Shown: one piece after another, positions 54,501-62,487 of the stretch
How positions within the stretch are numbered: the first letter of the stretch is position 1
How the letters are laid out: the number at the start of each line of letters is the position of its first letter
Origin: Neobacillus rhizophilus
Lineage (GTDB): Bacteria; Bacillota; Bacilli; Bacillales; Cytobacillaceae
Direction of reading: 5' to 3'
Length of the DNA: 64,000 bases
Assembly: GCF_018343535.1 (NCBI RefSeq)
Contig: NZ_JAGYPF010000005.1
Coordinates: 744,001-808,000, forward strand
Notes under the pieces: model-generated
The model's database searches: none
What the model saw: only the letters and a program-made list of their open reading frames with translations
What the model was told of the DNA's origin: nothing
Program-made: the position numbers and the translations under genes

Positions 54501-54913
54501 TCATTCGCCGTCTATTAAAAGGAAGGTACTCACAAATAACTAAATCGATTGAATGGGCCGTCCTTATCATTGTTTCACTATTATTAATACAGGATGGGCT
54601 GGCAAGCAATACTATTTATGATGCTATCATTCTTGGTTCACTTTCCTTACTGTCCATGCTTGCGGGAATGTATTTGCAAATAAAAGCGTACTTTTTTACA
54701 GGTGCAGGTGTTTTACTTCTGAATGTATTTTTGCAAACAAAACCTTATTGGGGGAATATGCCATGGTGGGCTTATTTGTTAATCGCTGGACTTATTCTGA
54801 TTATGGTAGCCAGCTTTAACGAATGGCATAAACAAAAACTCCTGAAAGGGGAAACGACCTTTATTACTGTTATAAAGGAAAAGACAATTGATCGAATTAA
54901 GAGATGGGATTAA
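51512..54913 (+). CDS. giant multi-pass membrane protein (DUF2157-like)
   Basis: The 1133-residue protein has a short soluble N terminus (MEPSKREERRKIFRQELF... EGYLSEAIVETVAKAH) and then about 30 predicted hydrophobic segments to the C-terminal basic tail. The opening membrane unit (NITWSLNIGVIFLLIGGLFV) resembles DUF2157/SCO7613-type membrane proteins of bacilli. No enzymatic motif is visible. The ATG lies 9 bases after GGAGAAGG. It stands alone between terminators. Function unknown. Confidence 0.82.
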   Translation: MEPSKREERRKIFRQELFTLKEEGYLSEAIVETVAKAHHQYHLDLLKHERIPIQTKNTEPVKKIAPKPQKTKKVLTAEEIRERNITWSLNIGVIFLLIGGLFVATSNWESMTSVMKSGSIAVVALMFFGIAMLAKKVLKIEKTAFAFIVLGSLFLPIFILSLGWFGLLGGYLSINGEGRYLLGMLGNIVPVIVYLHFAKNLESRLFVWFSYVSVSAGAAFLLAGLKLNVDFFYFGMMLFNVVLIFIYHQLKGKETYKLFTIEFVPYIQVNLVLCTLFMLFLYDNEVLYSFNLLLTAVVYLSMMYVSGRKEYHFIFSVMIVYGAYQLIENSFLDYFGEIVYALIGFAFVFIPKALDNKFSLDRVFQYTSAIISGLAFIYISLEGILLRSGSPSLVLMLAYFIIAANFIYLAYSSGKKLFPYLSSAFMASGLYEAIPLVLWKIEGIDISLSIFCSGFLLFTLIGVVRVKWLSIIHTSSKDVGLAVMAAAIMSAILFNQWWELGVMLLLTVMVTYLILKKEAGVNFKEMAHWTLPVSLGFSVVSFGQELNIRNEYYSVEFGNAVNFAAGAILVVLSAVLWKKWSEKKLSKTSLYSSASLYAIAIAHALFGPVNQLWVQPIIIAIGVALYFYLYKKIGTEWAPFLVSINTMLVYFSVIHSVSLKVEFGQLTSSLMATTSAVFLLGIAYLTRKIDSVLSAAFVWTGHILYPIALAATLVLYHTEALYSFAISLIVYGLSANLAKIEWNIKIFLYGAFTSLFLLISTGMDKWLDSVVGLYEFPITAAFILLFSMLVKDEYKKRTAYYLIPFAFFGIGCLLWTYPFNWQPYIVIVAYTLVTLLYLHKTKWDVLGIIPLFFLFAATAQFSYLGDLTPVQNLLLSGGLGILMSAIGHKVYEQLIIKGTNLITIRIDGYTIISFLYFWLMYFFMDESLWSHALPGILIAGNFFLQRKRVPANFSVLIGIIGLAYLLQPYYAIIGLLDIPLLWEREVQVLPIIVLVIFIRRLLKGRYSQITKSIEWAVLIIVSLLLIQDGLASNTIYDAIILGSLSLLSMLAGMYLQIKAYFFTGAGVLLLNVFLQTKPYWGNMPWWAYLLIAGLILIMVASFNEWHKQKLLKGETTFITVIKEKTIDRIKRWD

Positions 54914-54938
54914 CCATCTGAAATTTTGTCTATTTTAC

Positions 54939-54967
54939 TTGAAAAATACCATAAATTCTGTTACTAT
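54939..54967 (+). promoter_or_regulatory. sigma-A promoter of antiporter leader
   Basis: TTGAAA (54939-54944), 17-base spacer, TACTAT (54962-54967). Transcription would start near 54974 and give a leader of about 146 bases. Confidence 0.7.
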
Positions 54968-54973
54968 AGTGTT

Positions 54974-55105
54974 AACTTAATATTTGTCAATTAGGAGGAG
55001 TCTGTCACTTAGGGATGCGTATGCCCTTTGTTGACAGGCTTTTTTTGTCTCCATTTGTAAAGAGTCTGTTTGTAAAATTCAGACTCTTTTTTTATTTTTT
55101 AGAAG
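54974..55105 (+). promoter_or_regulatory. structured leader with two terminators, candidate riboswitch/attenuator
   Basis: Hairpin 1: GTCTGTCA (55000-55007) with TTGACAGGC (55031-55039), enclosing an AGGG/CCCT stem, followed by seven T. The 3' arm TTGACA can instead pair with TGTCAA at 54985-54990, a mutually exclusive structure. Hairpin 2: AAAGAGTCTG (55059-55068) with CAGACTCTTT (55080-55089) and a T-rich tail. Both would stop transcription before the antiporter gene. The arrangement is that of a leader switch. Ligand unknown. A Na+/Li+ or c-di-AMP type RNA would suit the gene. Confidence 0.55.
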
Positions 55106-55119
55106 GAAAGGTGATTTTG

Positions 55120-56280
55120 ATGGAGTTATTATTTCAATTGGCGGTTATTTTAATTGCCTCCAAAATAGCGGGGGATATCAGTGCCAGACTGGGACAGCCT
55201 TCTGTGTTGGGAAAACTGGTTATCGGTATTATTCTAGGGCCGGCTGTTTTGGGACTAGTCGAAGAAACAACGACATTGGAACAGCTCAGCCAAATAGGAG
55301 TCATTTTGTTAATGTTCATTGCCGGCATGGAAACTGATTTGGATGAATTTAAGCGTTCAGGAAAAGCTGCCACATTTGTGGGGTTAAGCGGAATAATTGT
55401 TCCTTTGGCGGTCGGTTTTTTGGCCGGAATTCTCATGAATATGACCACGATTGAAGCCTTATTTTTAGGGCTGCTTCTTTCCGCTACAAGTGTCAGTATT
55501 TCTGTACAAGCGCTTAAAGAGTTAAATAAAATGCAGTCAAAAGAGGGAGCAGCAATTCTTGGGGCAGCCGTCATCGATGATGTCGTGGTTATTATTGCCC
55601 TGGCGTTTTTAATGAGCATGGCTGGCGGCGATGTGAATTTAAGCATGGTCATTATTAAAAAGGTGCTCTTTTTCGGTGGCGCCATTTTAGCGGCTTGGAA
55701 GCTTGTTCCGTGGATTTTAAAAAAGTTTGCCCCATTAAAGGTTACCGAGTCAGTCATTTCAGCGGCATTAATCATTTGTTTTCTTTATGCCTATTTAGCT
55801 GAGGTAACTGGTGTGGCCGCCATTATTGGAGCGTATATTGCGGGTGTGGCGATCAGTTTAACAGACTTCAAAAAGGAAGTCTTTGAGAAAGTGGAAACGA
55901 TCGGCTATTCTTTTTTTGTTCCAGTGTTCTTTACATCGATAGGTGTAAAGGCTAGCTTCGAAGGCCTTGCGCAAAATATTGGGCTAATTATTGTCCTTAG
56001 CATAATTGCCATTTTAACAAAACTTATTGGTGCAGCCGCGGGTGCTAAAATGGCCCGTTTCTCATGGAACAGTTCACTTGGAATTGGTGCAGCCATGGTT
56101 TCTCGTGGTGAAGTTGCTTTGATTCTTGCCACAATCGGTATTGAGGCTAAATTAATCAACCAACAGCTGTTTTCCATCCTAGTTATCGTTGTTCTTGTGA
56201 CTACAATTGTAACCCCTCCAATGATGAAGTTTTTCTTTCAGCGGGGCGTCAAGCAAAATGCAATGAAGAGTACGGCATAA
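55120..56280 (+). CDS. cation/proton antiporter (CPA2, GerN/NapA-like)
   Basis: The 386-residue protein has about 12 membrane segments with CPA2 features: GQPSVLGKLVIGIILGPAVLG, the Asp pair region AAVIDDVVVIIALAF near residue 155, and AYIAGVAISLTDFK. No cytosolic RCK domain follows, so it resembles the short Na+(K+)/H+ antiporters GerN and NapA rather than full-length KefB. ATG 55120 with AAGGTG is chosen. The in-frame upstream ATG at 55015 lies inside the leader hairpin. Confidence 0.9.
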   Translation: MELLFQLAVILIASKIAGDISARLGQPSVLGKLVIGIILGPAVLGLVEETTTLEQLSQIGVILLMFIAGMETDLDEFKRSGKAATFVGLSGIIVPLAVGFLAGILMNMTTIEALFLGLLLSATSVSISVQALKELNKMQSKEGAAILGAAVIDDVVVIIALAFLMSMAGGDVNLSMVIIKKVLFFGGAILAAWKLVPWILKKFAPLKVTESVISAALIICFLYAYLAEVTGVAAIIGAYIAGVAISLTDFKKEVFEKVETIGYSFFVPVFFTSIGVKASFEGLAQNIGLIIVLSIIAILTKLIGAAAGAKMARFSWNSSLGIGAAMVSRGEVALILATIGIEAKLINQQLFSILVIVVLVTTIVTPPMMKFFFQRGVKQNAMKSTA

Positions 56281-56282
56281 AG

Positions 56283-56314
56283 TAAGAGGCTGCCCTCCTG
56301 GGGCAGCCTCTTAC
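56283..56314. terminator. hairpin between antiporter gene and oxidase remnant
   Basis: AGAGGCTGCCC and GGGCAGCCTCT form a perfect 11-bp stem with a TCCTG loop. T runs are short on both sides. Confidence 0.75.
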
Positions 56315-56318
56315 CGTA

Positions 56319-57600
56319 TCAGCTGACAGATTTTAATGGACTTGACAGTGTATTGTCAGGTGTCTTTTTGCCAACATTCCGCAATCCCATTATAAATCTT
56401 GTTGTAAATATTAAGGCTGCACCAATTATGAAAACACCACATAATGCCCCAACCCGGTCGGAACCGGTCCATTCTGGTAAATGTTCGGCCCATCTTCTTG
56501 GCGCGCTGATTTTTCCGGCATAAAGGAATGAACCAACCAATCCGGTAAAGAAAATAAAATAAGTGGAAATAGCTAATTTATCAAAACCTGTTTGTTTCTG
56601 AGTACCTTCTGATTTATTGAAGTAATGCATGAAACCGAAAATCATCGCGATTACGCCCATTCCCATATAGGTATGGAAATGGCCGGGAACCCATTTCGTA
56701 TTGTGCATGACATGGTTAACGACAATGGTCGCATCAATAATAGCCGGTACAGCGCCTGCCACCCAGCCGAACATCGCTAGGAACATCATGCTTGAGGCAA
56801 AATCCCATTTCACGCTAGAGCGGAAAATAATCATTAAGGCGCCATAGGCTGTTACAACCATGACAGGAAGGCCGTTTGCATAGGAAAATACTTGTCCGAT
56901 AATCAGCATCCATCGAGGTACGGCAAAGTCCATTAACAGATGGTGAGTATAAATCATAAGTGTGAATAAGGTAGAGAAGTTCCAAGCAATCAAAAAGGCT
57001 TTATTTGATTTCCATGGACGTCCTGTATATTCCTGCAGGATTTCATAAACCGCAATAACAGTCATATAAATTGTACAGTTGGCGAAAATATGCCCAAACG
57101 CATAGGTCAAATGCTTCGCAAGCATAGGATCAAAGGTGAAATCTGGATTGATAATGTTTATGATTGATTCCATTAGTGCAGTAGCACCAGCAAGAATTCC
57201 AACAGAATTAGCGATAATTACCATTGTCGTTGCCACAACTGCCGCAGGCGGTCCATATCCCTGTTTCCCTCTAAAAATATAATCCCAGCCCAGCGATTTT
57301 CCTAAGCCGCCGTATTCCTTGATAAGTCTTGCTGCCAAATAGAAATACATAACAAGGTAGCCGACACCAAGGATTAAAAGACCGAATAAGAATAGTAACG
57401 CTCCTGTCATCCCTTTAAATTTGGCTGAGAAGGAAGGAAGCGGATACAGGAATGTCCAGCCATCTGAAAAATTGAAGCCAAATATGGCTGTAAGGATTAA
57501 GACTACGTTGTTTCCTCGACTCCCCATAAACGAAAGAAAAAGCAAGTGCAATGAGGAAAACAAAGAACAGTGTAGCGTACCATGCAATAGATTGGTACAT
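56319..57600 (-). pseudogene. haem-copper oxidase subunit I-like gene, broken near the 5' end
   Basis: A well-placed start (GGGAGGGG, ATG 57600) gives MYQSIAWYATLFFVFLIALA and one membrane segment, but that frame ends at 57415. The rest of the protein is in another frame from about 57530 down to 56319: GWTFLYPLPSFS, the CuB histidine region (FGHIFANCTIYM, YTHHLLMD) and the haem ligands in VPGHFHTYMGMG. The second membrane helix, which in subunit I carries the first low-spin haem His (LH.N.. motif), is absent. An out-of-frame internal deletion is the simplest explanation. No subunit II adjoins. Confidence 0.7.
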
Positions 57601-57830
57601 GAAATCCCCTCCCAATATTGTTTCAAAAAACAAGTCGTCCCCCAACAACTTGTTATTCCTTTTACATTTTAATGTCCTTCTTGTGACAAAAAAGTGAAAA
57701 AAATCATACATTCCAGTAAAACTGAAAATTTTCCTATTTAAATAACTTTTTAAAAAAAATAGGAAAGTACCCCCAACATTTACATAATGTCTTCGAATAT
57801 TTTAGTAAGTTACTATACTCGGGAGGTTAG

Positions 57831-57962
57831 ATGATGGGAACCTTATTGATTGACATTGACAAATTACTAGAAGCTACTTCAGATCTAACATCTGAGAAAA
57901 ATATTGGAAAACTGAAACCGGTAGAAATTGACAAGCTGCTTGACCGTACAAAAGATTGGTAA
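57831..57962 (+). CDS. unknown small acidic protein, 43 aa
   Basis: The product starts MMGTLLIDIDKLLEATSDLT and ends IDKLLDRTKDW. Two copies of an I-D-K-L-L motif are visible (DIDKLLEA, EIDKLLDR). GGGAGG lies 4 bases before the first ATG and 7 before the second (57834). A promoter-like TACTAT and a terminator at 58004 bracket the gene. Family not recognised. Confidence 0.6.
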   Translation: MMGTLLIDIDKLLEATSDLTSEKNIGKLKPVEIDKLLDRTKDW

Positions 57963-58003
57963 AAAATAGACCCTATTTCCTCCGAATACTTTTTATAGAT
58001 ATT

Positions 58004-58034
58004 GCCTTCCATTATTGGAAGGCTTTTTTTTATT
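58004..58034 (+). terminator. terminator after small gene
   Basis: GCCTTCC and GGAAGGC form a hairpin followed by TTTTTTTTATTT. Confidence 0.88.
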
Positions 58035-58188
58035 TGAAAAATGTAATAAAAACAGTGGAACTCTTTTGATTTGCCGCTTTAAAGCAAAAAATAAATTTTG
58101 AATTTTCTATTGCTTTTGTACTAAAAAAATACTAGAATAATTTTTAATATAATTAATTTTTAGAAAAATAAATTAGGGGGATTACTCA

Positions 58189-59187
58189 ATGAAGAAAAAA
58201 GTAAAAGGCCTTTCCATTGCCCTAGCCGGAATGCTGCTTCTTGCCGGCTGTGGAAGCAAGGAAACTTCCAGTGGCTCAGAAAAAGGCGGGGCGGATAAAG
58301 AATTTAAAGTTGGAATCAGCCAGTTTGCACCGCACCCTTCATTGGATGCAGCAACTGAAGGCTTTAAGAAGGCATTAGCTGACAAAGGTATCAAAGTGAA
58401 GTTTGACGAACAAAATGCTCAAGCAGATATGAATAATACCCAAACAATTGCTAAGAATTTTGTAGGTGACAAGGTTGATTTAATCTTTGCAAATGCTACT
58501 CCAAGTGCTACAGCAGCCTTGAATGCAACAAAAGATATTCCAATTATTTTTACATCTGTAACTGATCCAGTTGGCGCAGGTCTAGTAAAGGCTTTTGACC
58601 AGCCTGGAAAAAATATTACAGGAACAACTGATAATCATCCAGAAGCAACCAAGAAAACAATAAATTTCATTACGGATGAAGTGAAAGCCAAAAATGTTGG
58701 CGTCATTTATAACTCCGGTGAGCAAAATTCCGAAGTCCAAGTGAAAGAGGTTAAGAAATTAGTAGAAGAGAAGGGTGCTAAGCTTGTAGAGGTTTCTGTT
58801 GCTAATACTTCAGAGGTTAAGCAGGCTGCTGAATCCTTGGTAGGCCGAGTGGATGCCATTTACGTACCGACCGACAATACGGTTGTTACGGCTCTTGATT
58901 CAGTTATCAGCGTAGCTAACAGCAAAAAGATTCCTCTGTTTGTCGGTGAACTTGATTCTATGAAAAAAGGTGCCGTTGCAGCAACCGGCTTCAATTATTA
59001 TGACATTGGCTATCAATCTGGTGTAATGGCTGCTGACATTTTATCCGGAAAGAAAAAAACTTCCGAAATTCCCGTTGAGTTGCCGAAGACCTTAAAATTG
59101 GTCATTAATAAAAAAGCTGCCGAAGCTCAAGGACTCGATGTGAAAGAAGAATGGAGCAAGCTTGGCGAGTTTTATGACGGGAAATAA
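58189..59187 (+). CDS. ABC transporter substrate-binding lipoprotein (TrpX-like)
   Basis: The 332-residue protein has a lipoprotein signal (LLLAGC near residue 23) and a type-1 periplasmic-binding-like fold: FKVGISQFAPHPSLDAATEG, IIFTSVTDPVGAGLV, GTTDNHPE, KNVGVIYNSGEQNSEVQ, PTDNTVVTALDSV. This is the ABC_sub_bind family, whose streptococcal members are TrpX. It starts an operon with permease and ATPase. I see no T-box or other Trp leader in front, so the substrate may be another aromatic or heterocyclic compound. Confidence 0.88.
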   Translation: MKKKVKGLSIALAGMLLLAGCGSKETSSGSEKGGADKEFKVGISQFAPHPSLDAATEGFKKALADKGIKVKFDEQNAQADMNNTQTIAKNFVGDKVDLIFANATPSATAALNATKDIPIIFTSVTDPVGAGLVKAFDQPGKNITGTTDNHPEATKKTINFITDEVKAKNVGVIYNSGEQNSEVQVKEVKKLVEEKGAKLVEVSVANTSEVKQAAESLVGRVDAIYVPTDNTVVTALDSVISVANSKKIPLFVGELDSMKKGAVAATGFNYYDIGYQSGVMAADILSGKKKTSEIPVELPKTLKLVINKKAAEAQGLDVKEEWSKLGEFYDGK

Positions 59188-59309
59188 GAGCGACGAATAG
59201 TTATCAGGAGTCAATCTTTCTTTAGGATTGACTCCTTATGTGCTTGAAACAAATTAATGTAGGCCAAATTGTTTTTGGCTAGATGTCAAAAAAGGAAAGG
59301 ATGAACACA

Positions 59310-60341
59310 ATGTTTACAGCCATATTTGGATCATTCGAGGCAGGTATCATCTATGCGATTATGGCGCTGGGCGTCTATCTATCCTTTCGTATTCTAGATT
59401 TCCCAGATTTAACGGTAGATGGAAGTTTTGTTACAGGAGGCGCTATTGCTGCGGTCATGATTGCAGGGGGAGCAAATCCCTTTTTAGCAACAATAATGGC
59501 TTTATTTGCCGGTTTTCTTGCTGGATGTATGACCGGGATCCTGCATACTTTTGGAAAAATTAACAATCTGCTTGCCGGTATTTTAATGATGATTGCCCTC
59601 TACTCCATTAACTTAAGAATCATGGGGCGTTCCAACATTCCATTATTAAATACGGATACAGCCTTCACGAAAATTGGCGATATTTTCGAAAAATCAGGAA
59701 TTGATTCTTTCCTTAACGGACTGCTAACTGCGGCAGGCTTAGGTGACAGTCTTCCTGAAACATGGGGCATTCTTATTTTCATGCTTGTCGTTACCTTTAT
59801 GATTAAATTCCTGACTGATTGGTTTTTACAAACGGAACTTGGGCTTGCTGTCAGAGCGACCGGAAATAATCAGCGCATGATCCGCAGTTTTTCAGCCAAT
59901 ACAAATCTTTTGACTGTTCTTGGTTTGGGACTCTCCAATGCTTTAGTAGCTTTTTCCGGAGCACTGATTGCCCAGCAAGGCGGTTTTGCAGATGTCGGAA
60001 TGGGTATCGGGATGATTATTATCGGGCTTGCATCTGTTATTATTGGTGAAGCATTGTTCGGTACTAAAACAATTGCCAGAACCACTCTTGCTGTTATTGG
60101 AGGCTCCATTATCTACCGGATTGTAGTTTCAATGGCACTAAGAATTGAATTTCTCGATCCAGGAGATATGAAGCTGATAACCGCCATAATTGTCATTCTT
60201 GCTTTGACAACACCTAAGATTATTGAGCGTTCAAAAGAGAAAAAGCGGAAAGCTCGCAGAAAAGCAGAAAAACTGGGCGTAATGCAAGCATCTGTAGAGC
60301 GGAAGGGTGAAAATCATGCTGCAGTTAAATCAGATTCATAA
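59310..60341 (+). CDS. ABC transporter permease (TrpY-like)
   Basis: The 343-residue membrane protein of the LivH/branched-chain-type permease fold: FRILDFPDLTVDGSFVTGGA, MGRSNIPLLN, GLAVRATGNNQRMIRSFSAN (cytosolic coupling loop), GIGMIIIGLASVIIGEALFG. A Lys/Arg-rich tail follows the last helix. ATG 59310 with AAAGG upstream is used. Two other in-frame ATG codons (59283, 59301) precede it. It overlaps the ATPase gene by 26 bases. Confidence 0.88.
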   Translation: MFTAIFGSFEAGIIYAIMALGVYLSFRILDFPDLTVDGSFVTGGAIAAVMIAGGANPFLATIMALFAGFLAGCMTGILHTFGKINNLLAGILMMIALYSINLRIMGRSNIPLLNTDTAFTKIGDIFEKSGIDSFLNGLLTAAGLGDSLPETWGILIFMLVVTFMIKFLTDWFLQTELGLAVRATGNNQRMIRSFSANTNLLTVLGLGLSNALVAFSGALIAQQGGFADVGMGIGMIIIGLASVIIGEALFGTKTIARTTLAVIGGSIIYRIVVSMALRIEFLDPGDMKLITAIIVILALTTPKIIERSKEKKRKARRKAEKLGVMQASVERKGENHAAVKSDS

Positions 60342-61110
60342 AATTTTCAACGAAGGTTCGCCAGATGAAAAGATTGCCATTGATCATATTAATTTAACGA
60401 TGAAAAAGGGAGATTTCGTAACAGTAATCGGAAGTAACGGAGCGGGTAAGTCAACGCTAATGAATATCATTTCCGGCGGTATACTGCCGGATATTGGGGA
60501 AGTTTTTATCGACGATAAAAATGTGACCACAATGTCCGAGTATAAACGAGCCAAAATGATTGGCCGAGTCTTCCAGGATCCGATGGCCGGTACCGCACCG
60601 AGCATGACAATTGAAGAGAATCTGGCAATGGCATATTCCCGGAATAAAACAAGAACCCTTAGGAGGGGTGTTACAAAAAAACGCCGCGATTATTTCAGGG
60701 AGGTTTTAGAGTCGCTTCATCTTGGACTGGAAAATCGTCTCAGTGCAAAGGTCGGGCTCCTGTCAGGTGGAGAACGTCAAGCCTTATCATTATTAATGGC
60801 AACGTTCACGGAGCCATCCATTCTCCTTTTGGATGAACATACCGCTGCTCTTGATCCATCTCGTGCAGAGTTAATTACGAATTTGACAAAGGAAATCGTC
60901 GATAAGTATAAGCTTACTACCTTAATGGTTACCCATAATATGCAGCAGGCTATTGACCTTGGGAACCGCTTGATTATGATGGATAAAGGTCAAATAATTT
61001 TAGAAGTAAACGAGGAACAGAAGAAAGGTCTAACTATCGAAGGATTACTCGAGGAATTCAAACGAATCCGCGGCGTCCAAATGGCCAGCGACCGGGCCGT
61101 CCTCTCGTAA
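60316..61110 (+). CDS. ABC transporter ATP-binding protein (TrpZ-like)
   Basis: The 264-residue ATPase has Walker A IGSNGAGKSTLM near residue 40, signature LSGGERQALSLLMA, Walker B ILLLDEHTAALDP (His follows DE in place of the usual Pro), and the switch His in MVTHNMQQA. The start ATG 60316 with GGAAGGGTG lies within the permease gene, giving translational coupling. It energises the TrpX/Y-like importer upstream. Confidence 0.9.
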   Translation: MLQLNQIHKIFNEGSPDEKIAIDHINLTMKKGDFVTVIGSNGAGKSTLMNIISGGILPDIGEVFIDDKNVTTMSEYKRAKMIGRVFQDPMAGTAPSMTIEENLAMAYSRNKTRTLRRGVTKKRRDYFREVLESLHLGLENRLSAKVGLLSGGERQALSLLMATFTEPSILLLDEHTAALDPSRAELITNLTKEIVDKYKLTTLMVTHNMQQAIDLGNRLIMMDKGQIILEVNEEQKKGLTIEGLLEEFKRIRGVQMASDRAVLS

Positions 61111-61177
61111 AAAAATTTTTGGCTGGAAAGACGGACAATATTTTATTGAAATACATTTCCAACACTTTAATAATCGA

Positions 61178-61210
61178 AACATACCGCTGTCTGGTATGTT
61201 TCTTTTTTAT
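61178..61210 (+). terminator. ABC importer operon terminator
   Basis: AAACATACC and GGTATGTTT form a perfect 9-bp hairpin followed by CTTTTTTATTTT. Confidence 0.9.
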
Positions 61211-61331
61211 TTTAAAAAAATTAGTGTTTAATGCCTCAAAGCGTTATTGCTTTGCACTCTATTCTTGAGGGAATAGGCTGCCTCTTTTTACAATGTATTT
61301 ATATTATAAATAAAGATAAGGGGGGTAAAAC

Positions 61332-62447
61332 ATGAAAGAAAGGATATCGAGAGCAGAGCAGTTGGTCGAGGATTTTTTCCCCGTAAGGGACGTGGATTAT
61401 ATAGAAATTTATACCGGGAATGCCAAGCAGGCATGCCATTATTTTTGTACTGCCTTTGGGTTTAGGCCAATTGCCTATTCGGGGCTTGAAACCGGGAATC
61501 GTGAAAACGTTTCCTATGTATTGAAACAGGGGAATATCCGCCTTGTTCTTACCGGATCCTACACAGAAAATACGCGGACAGCCCAATTTGTTAAAAAACA
61601 TGGTGACGGCGTAAAGGATGTGGCCCTGCTGGTTGACGATGTTACAAAGGCCTTTGAGGAGGCAGTAAACAGAGGAGCTATTGCAATTGCAGCTCCATTT
61701 GAAATGAAAGATGAAAATGGTGTCGTGAAAAAAGCCGTTCTCGGTACTTACGGCGATACCATTCATACGCTTATAGAACGGAAAAATTATCAAGGTGCCT
61801 TTTTGCCGGGGTATAAGCCTTATTCTATCAATCAGTCGGTAGAGGAAACAGGCTTAATTGGGTTTGACCATGTTGTTGGCAATGTTGAAAGTATGGAGGA
61901 ATGGGTAGAGTACTATTCCAAGGTGATGGGCTTTAAGGAAATGAAGCATTTTAGTGATAAGGATATCACAACCGAATATTCGGCACTCATGTCAAAGGTG
62001 ATGCATAACGGCGGCAGAATCAAATTCCCGATTAATGAACCTGCAGAGGGTAAGCGCAAGTCGCAAATTCAGGAATACCTAGAATTCTATAATGGCCCGG
62101 GGGTTCAGCATCTGGCCATTTTAACTGAGGATATCGTTTCAACGGTAACTGCGTTAAGGAAAAATGGTGTTGAATTCCTATCTACACCAGGAGCCTATTA
62201 TGATTCATTAGCAGAGCGGATTGGAAAGATTGATGAAGAGATTGGAAAACTGCGTGAATTGAATATTTTAGTAGACCGTGATGATGAGGGATATTTGCTG
62301 CAAATCTTCACAAAGCCGATTGTCGACCGACCGACCCTGTTTATTGAAATCATCCAGCGAAAAGGGGCAAGGGGCTTTGGAGAAGGAAACTTTAAGGCCC
62401 TATTTGAGTCCATTGAACGTGAGCAGGAGAAAAGAGGAAATCTATAA
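61332..62447 (+). CDS. hppD: 4-hydroxyphenylpyruvate dioxygenase
   Basis: Converts 4-hydroxyphenylpyruvate to homogentisate, second step of tyrosine degradation. The 371-residue protein has two vicinal-oxygen-chelate halves. The Fe(II) ligands are visible as His in GFDHVVGNV (near residue 178), His in GVQHLAIL and Glu in FIEIIQRKG, and the C-terminal lid GFGEGNFKALFESIE is complete. AGGGGGG lies upstream of the ATG. hmgA follows after 40 bases. Confidence 0.96.
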   Translation: MKERISRAEQLVEDFFPVRDVDYIEIYTGNAKQACHYFCTAFGFRPIAYSGLETGNRENVSYVLKQGNIRLVLTGSYTENTRTAQFVKKHGDGVKDVALLVDDVTKAFEEAVNRGAIAIAAPFEMKDENGVVKKAVLGTYGDTIHTLIERKNYQGAFLPGYKPYSINQSVEETGLIGFDHVVGNVESMEEWVEYYSKVMGFKEMKHFSDKDITTEYSALMSKVMHNGGRIKFPINEPAEGKRKSQIQEYLEFYNGPGVQHLAILTEDIVSTVTALRKNGVEFLSTPGAYYDSLAERIGKIDEEIGKLRELNILVDRDDEGYLLQIFTKPIVDRPTLFIEIIQRKGARGFGEGNFKALFESIEREQEKRGNL

Positions 62448-62487
62448 AAATAGAAAATTAGCTGTTTTTAAAGGGCGTGATGAACGG

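Noticed and set aside
55015..55119. N-terminal extension of the antiporter from ATG 55015
   Set aside because: It would translate the two leader terminator hairpins; AAGGTG before ATG 55120 and family length support the shorter protein.
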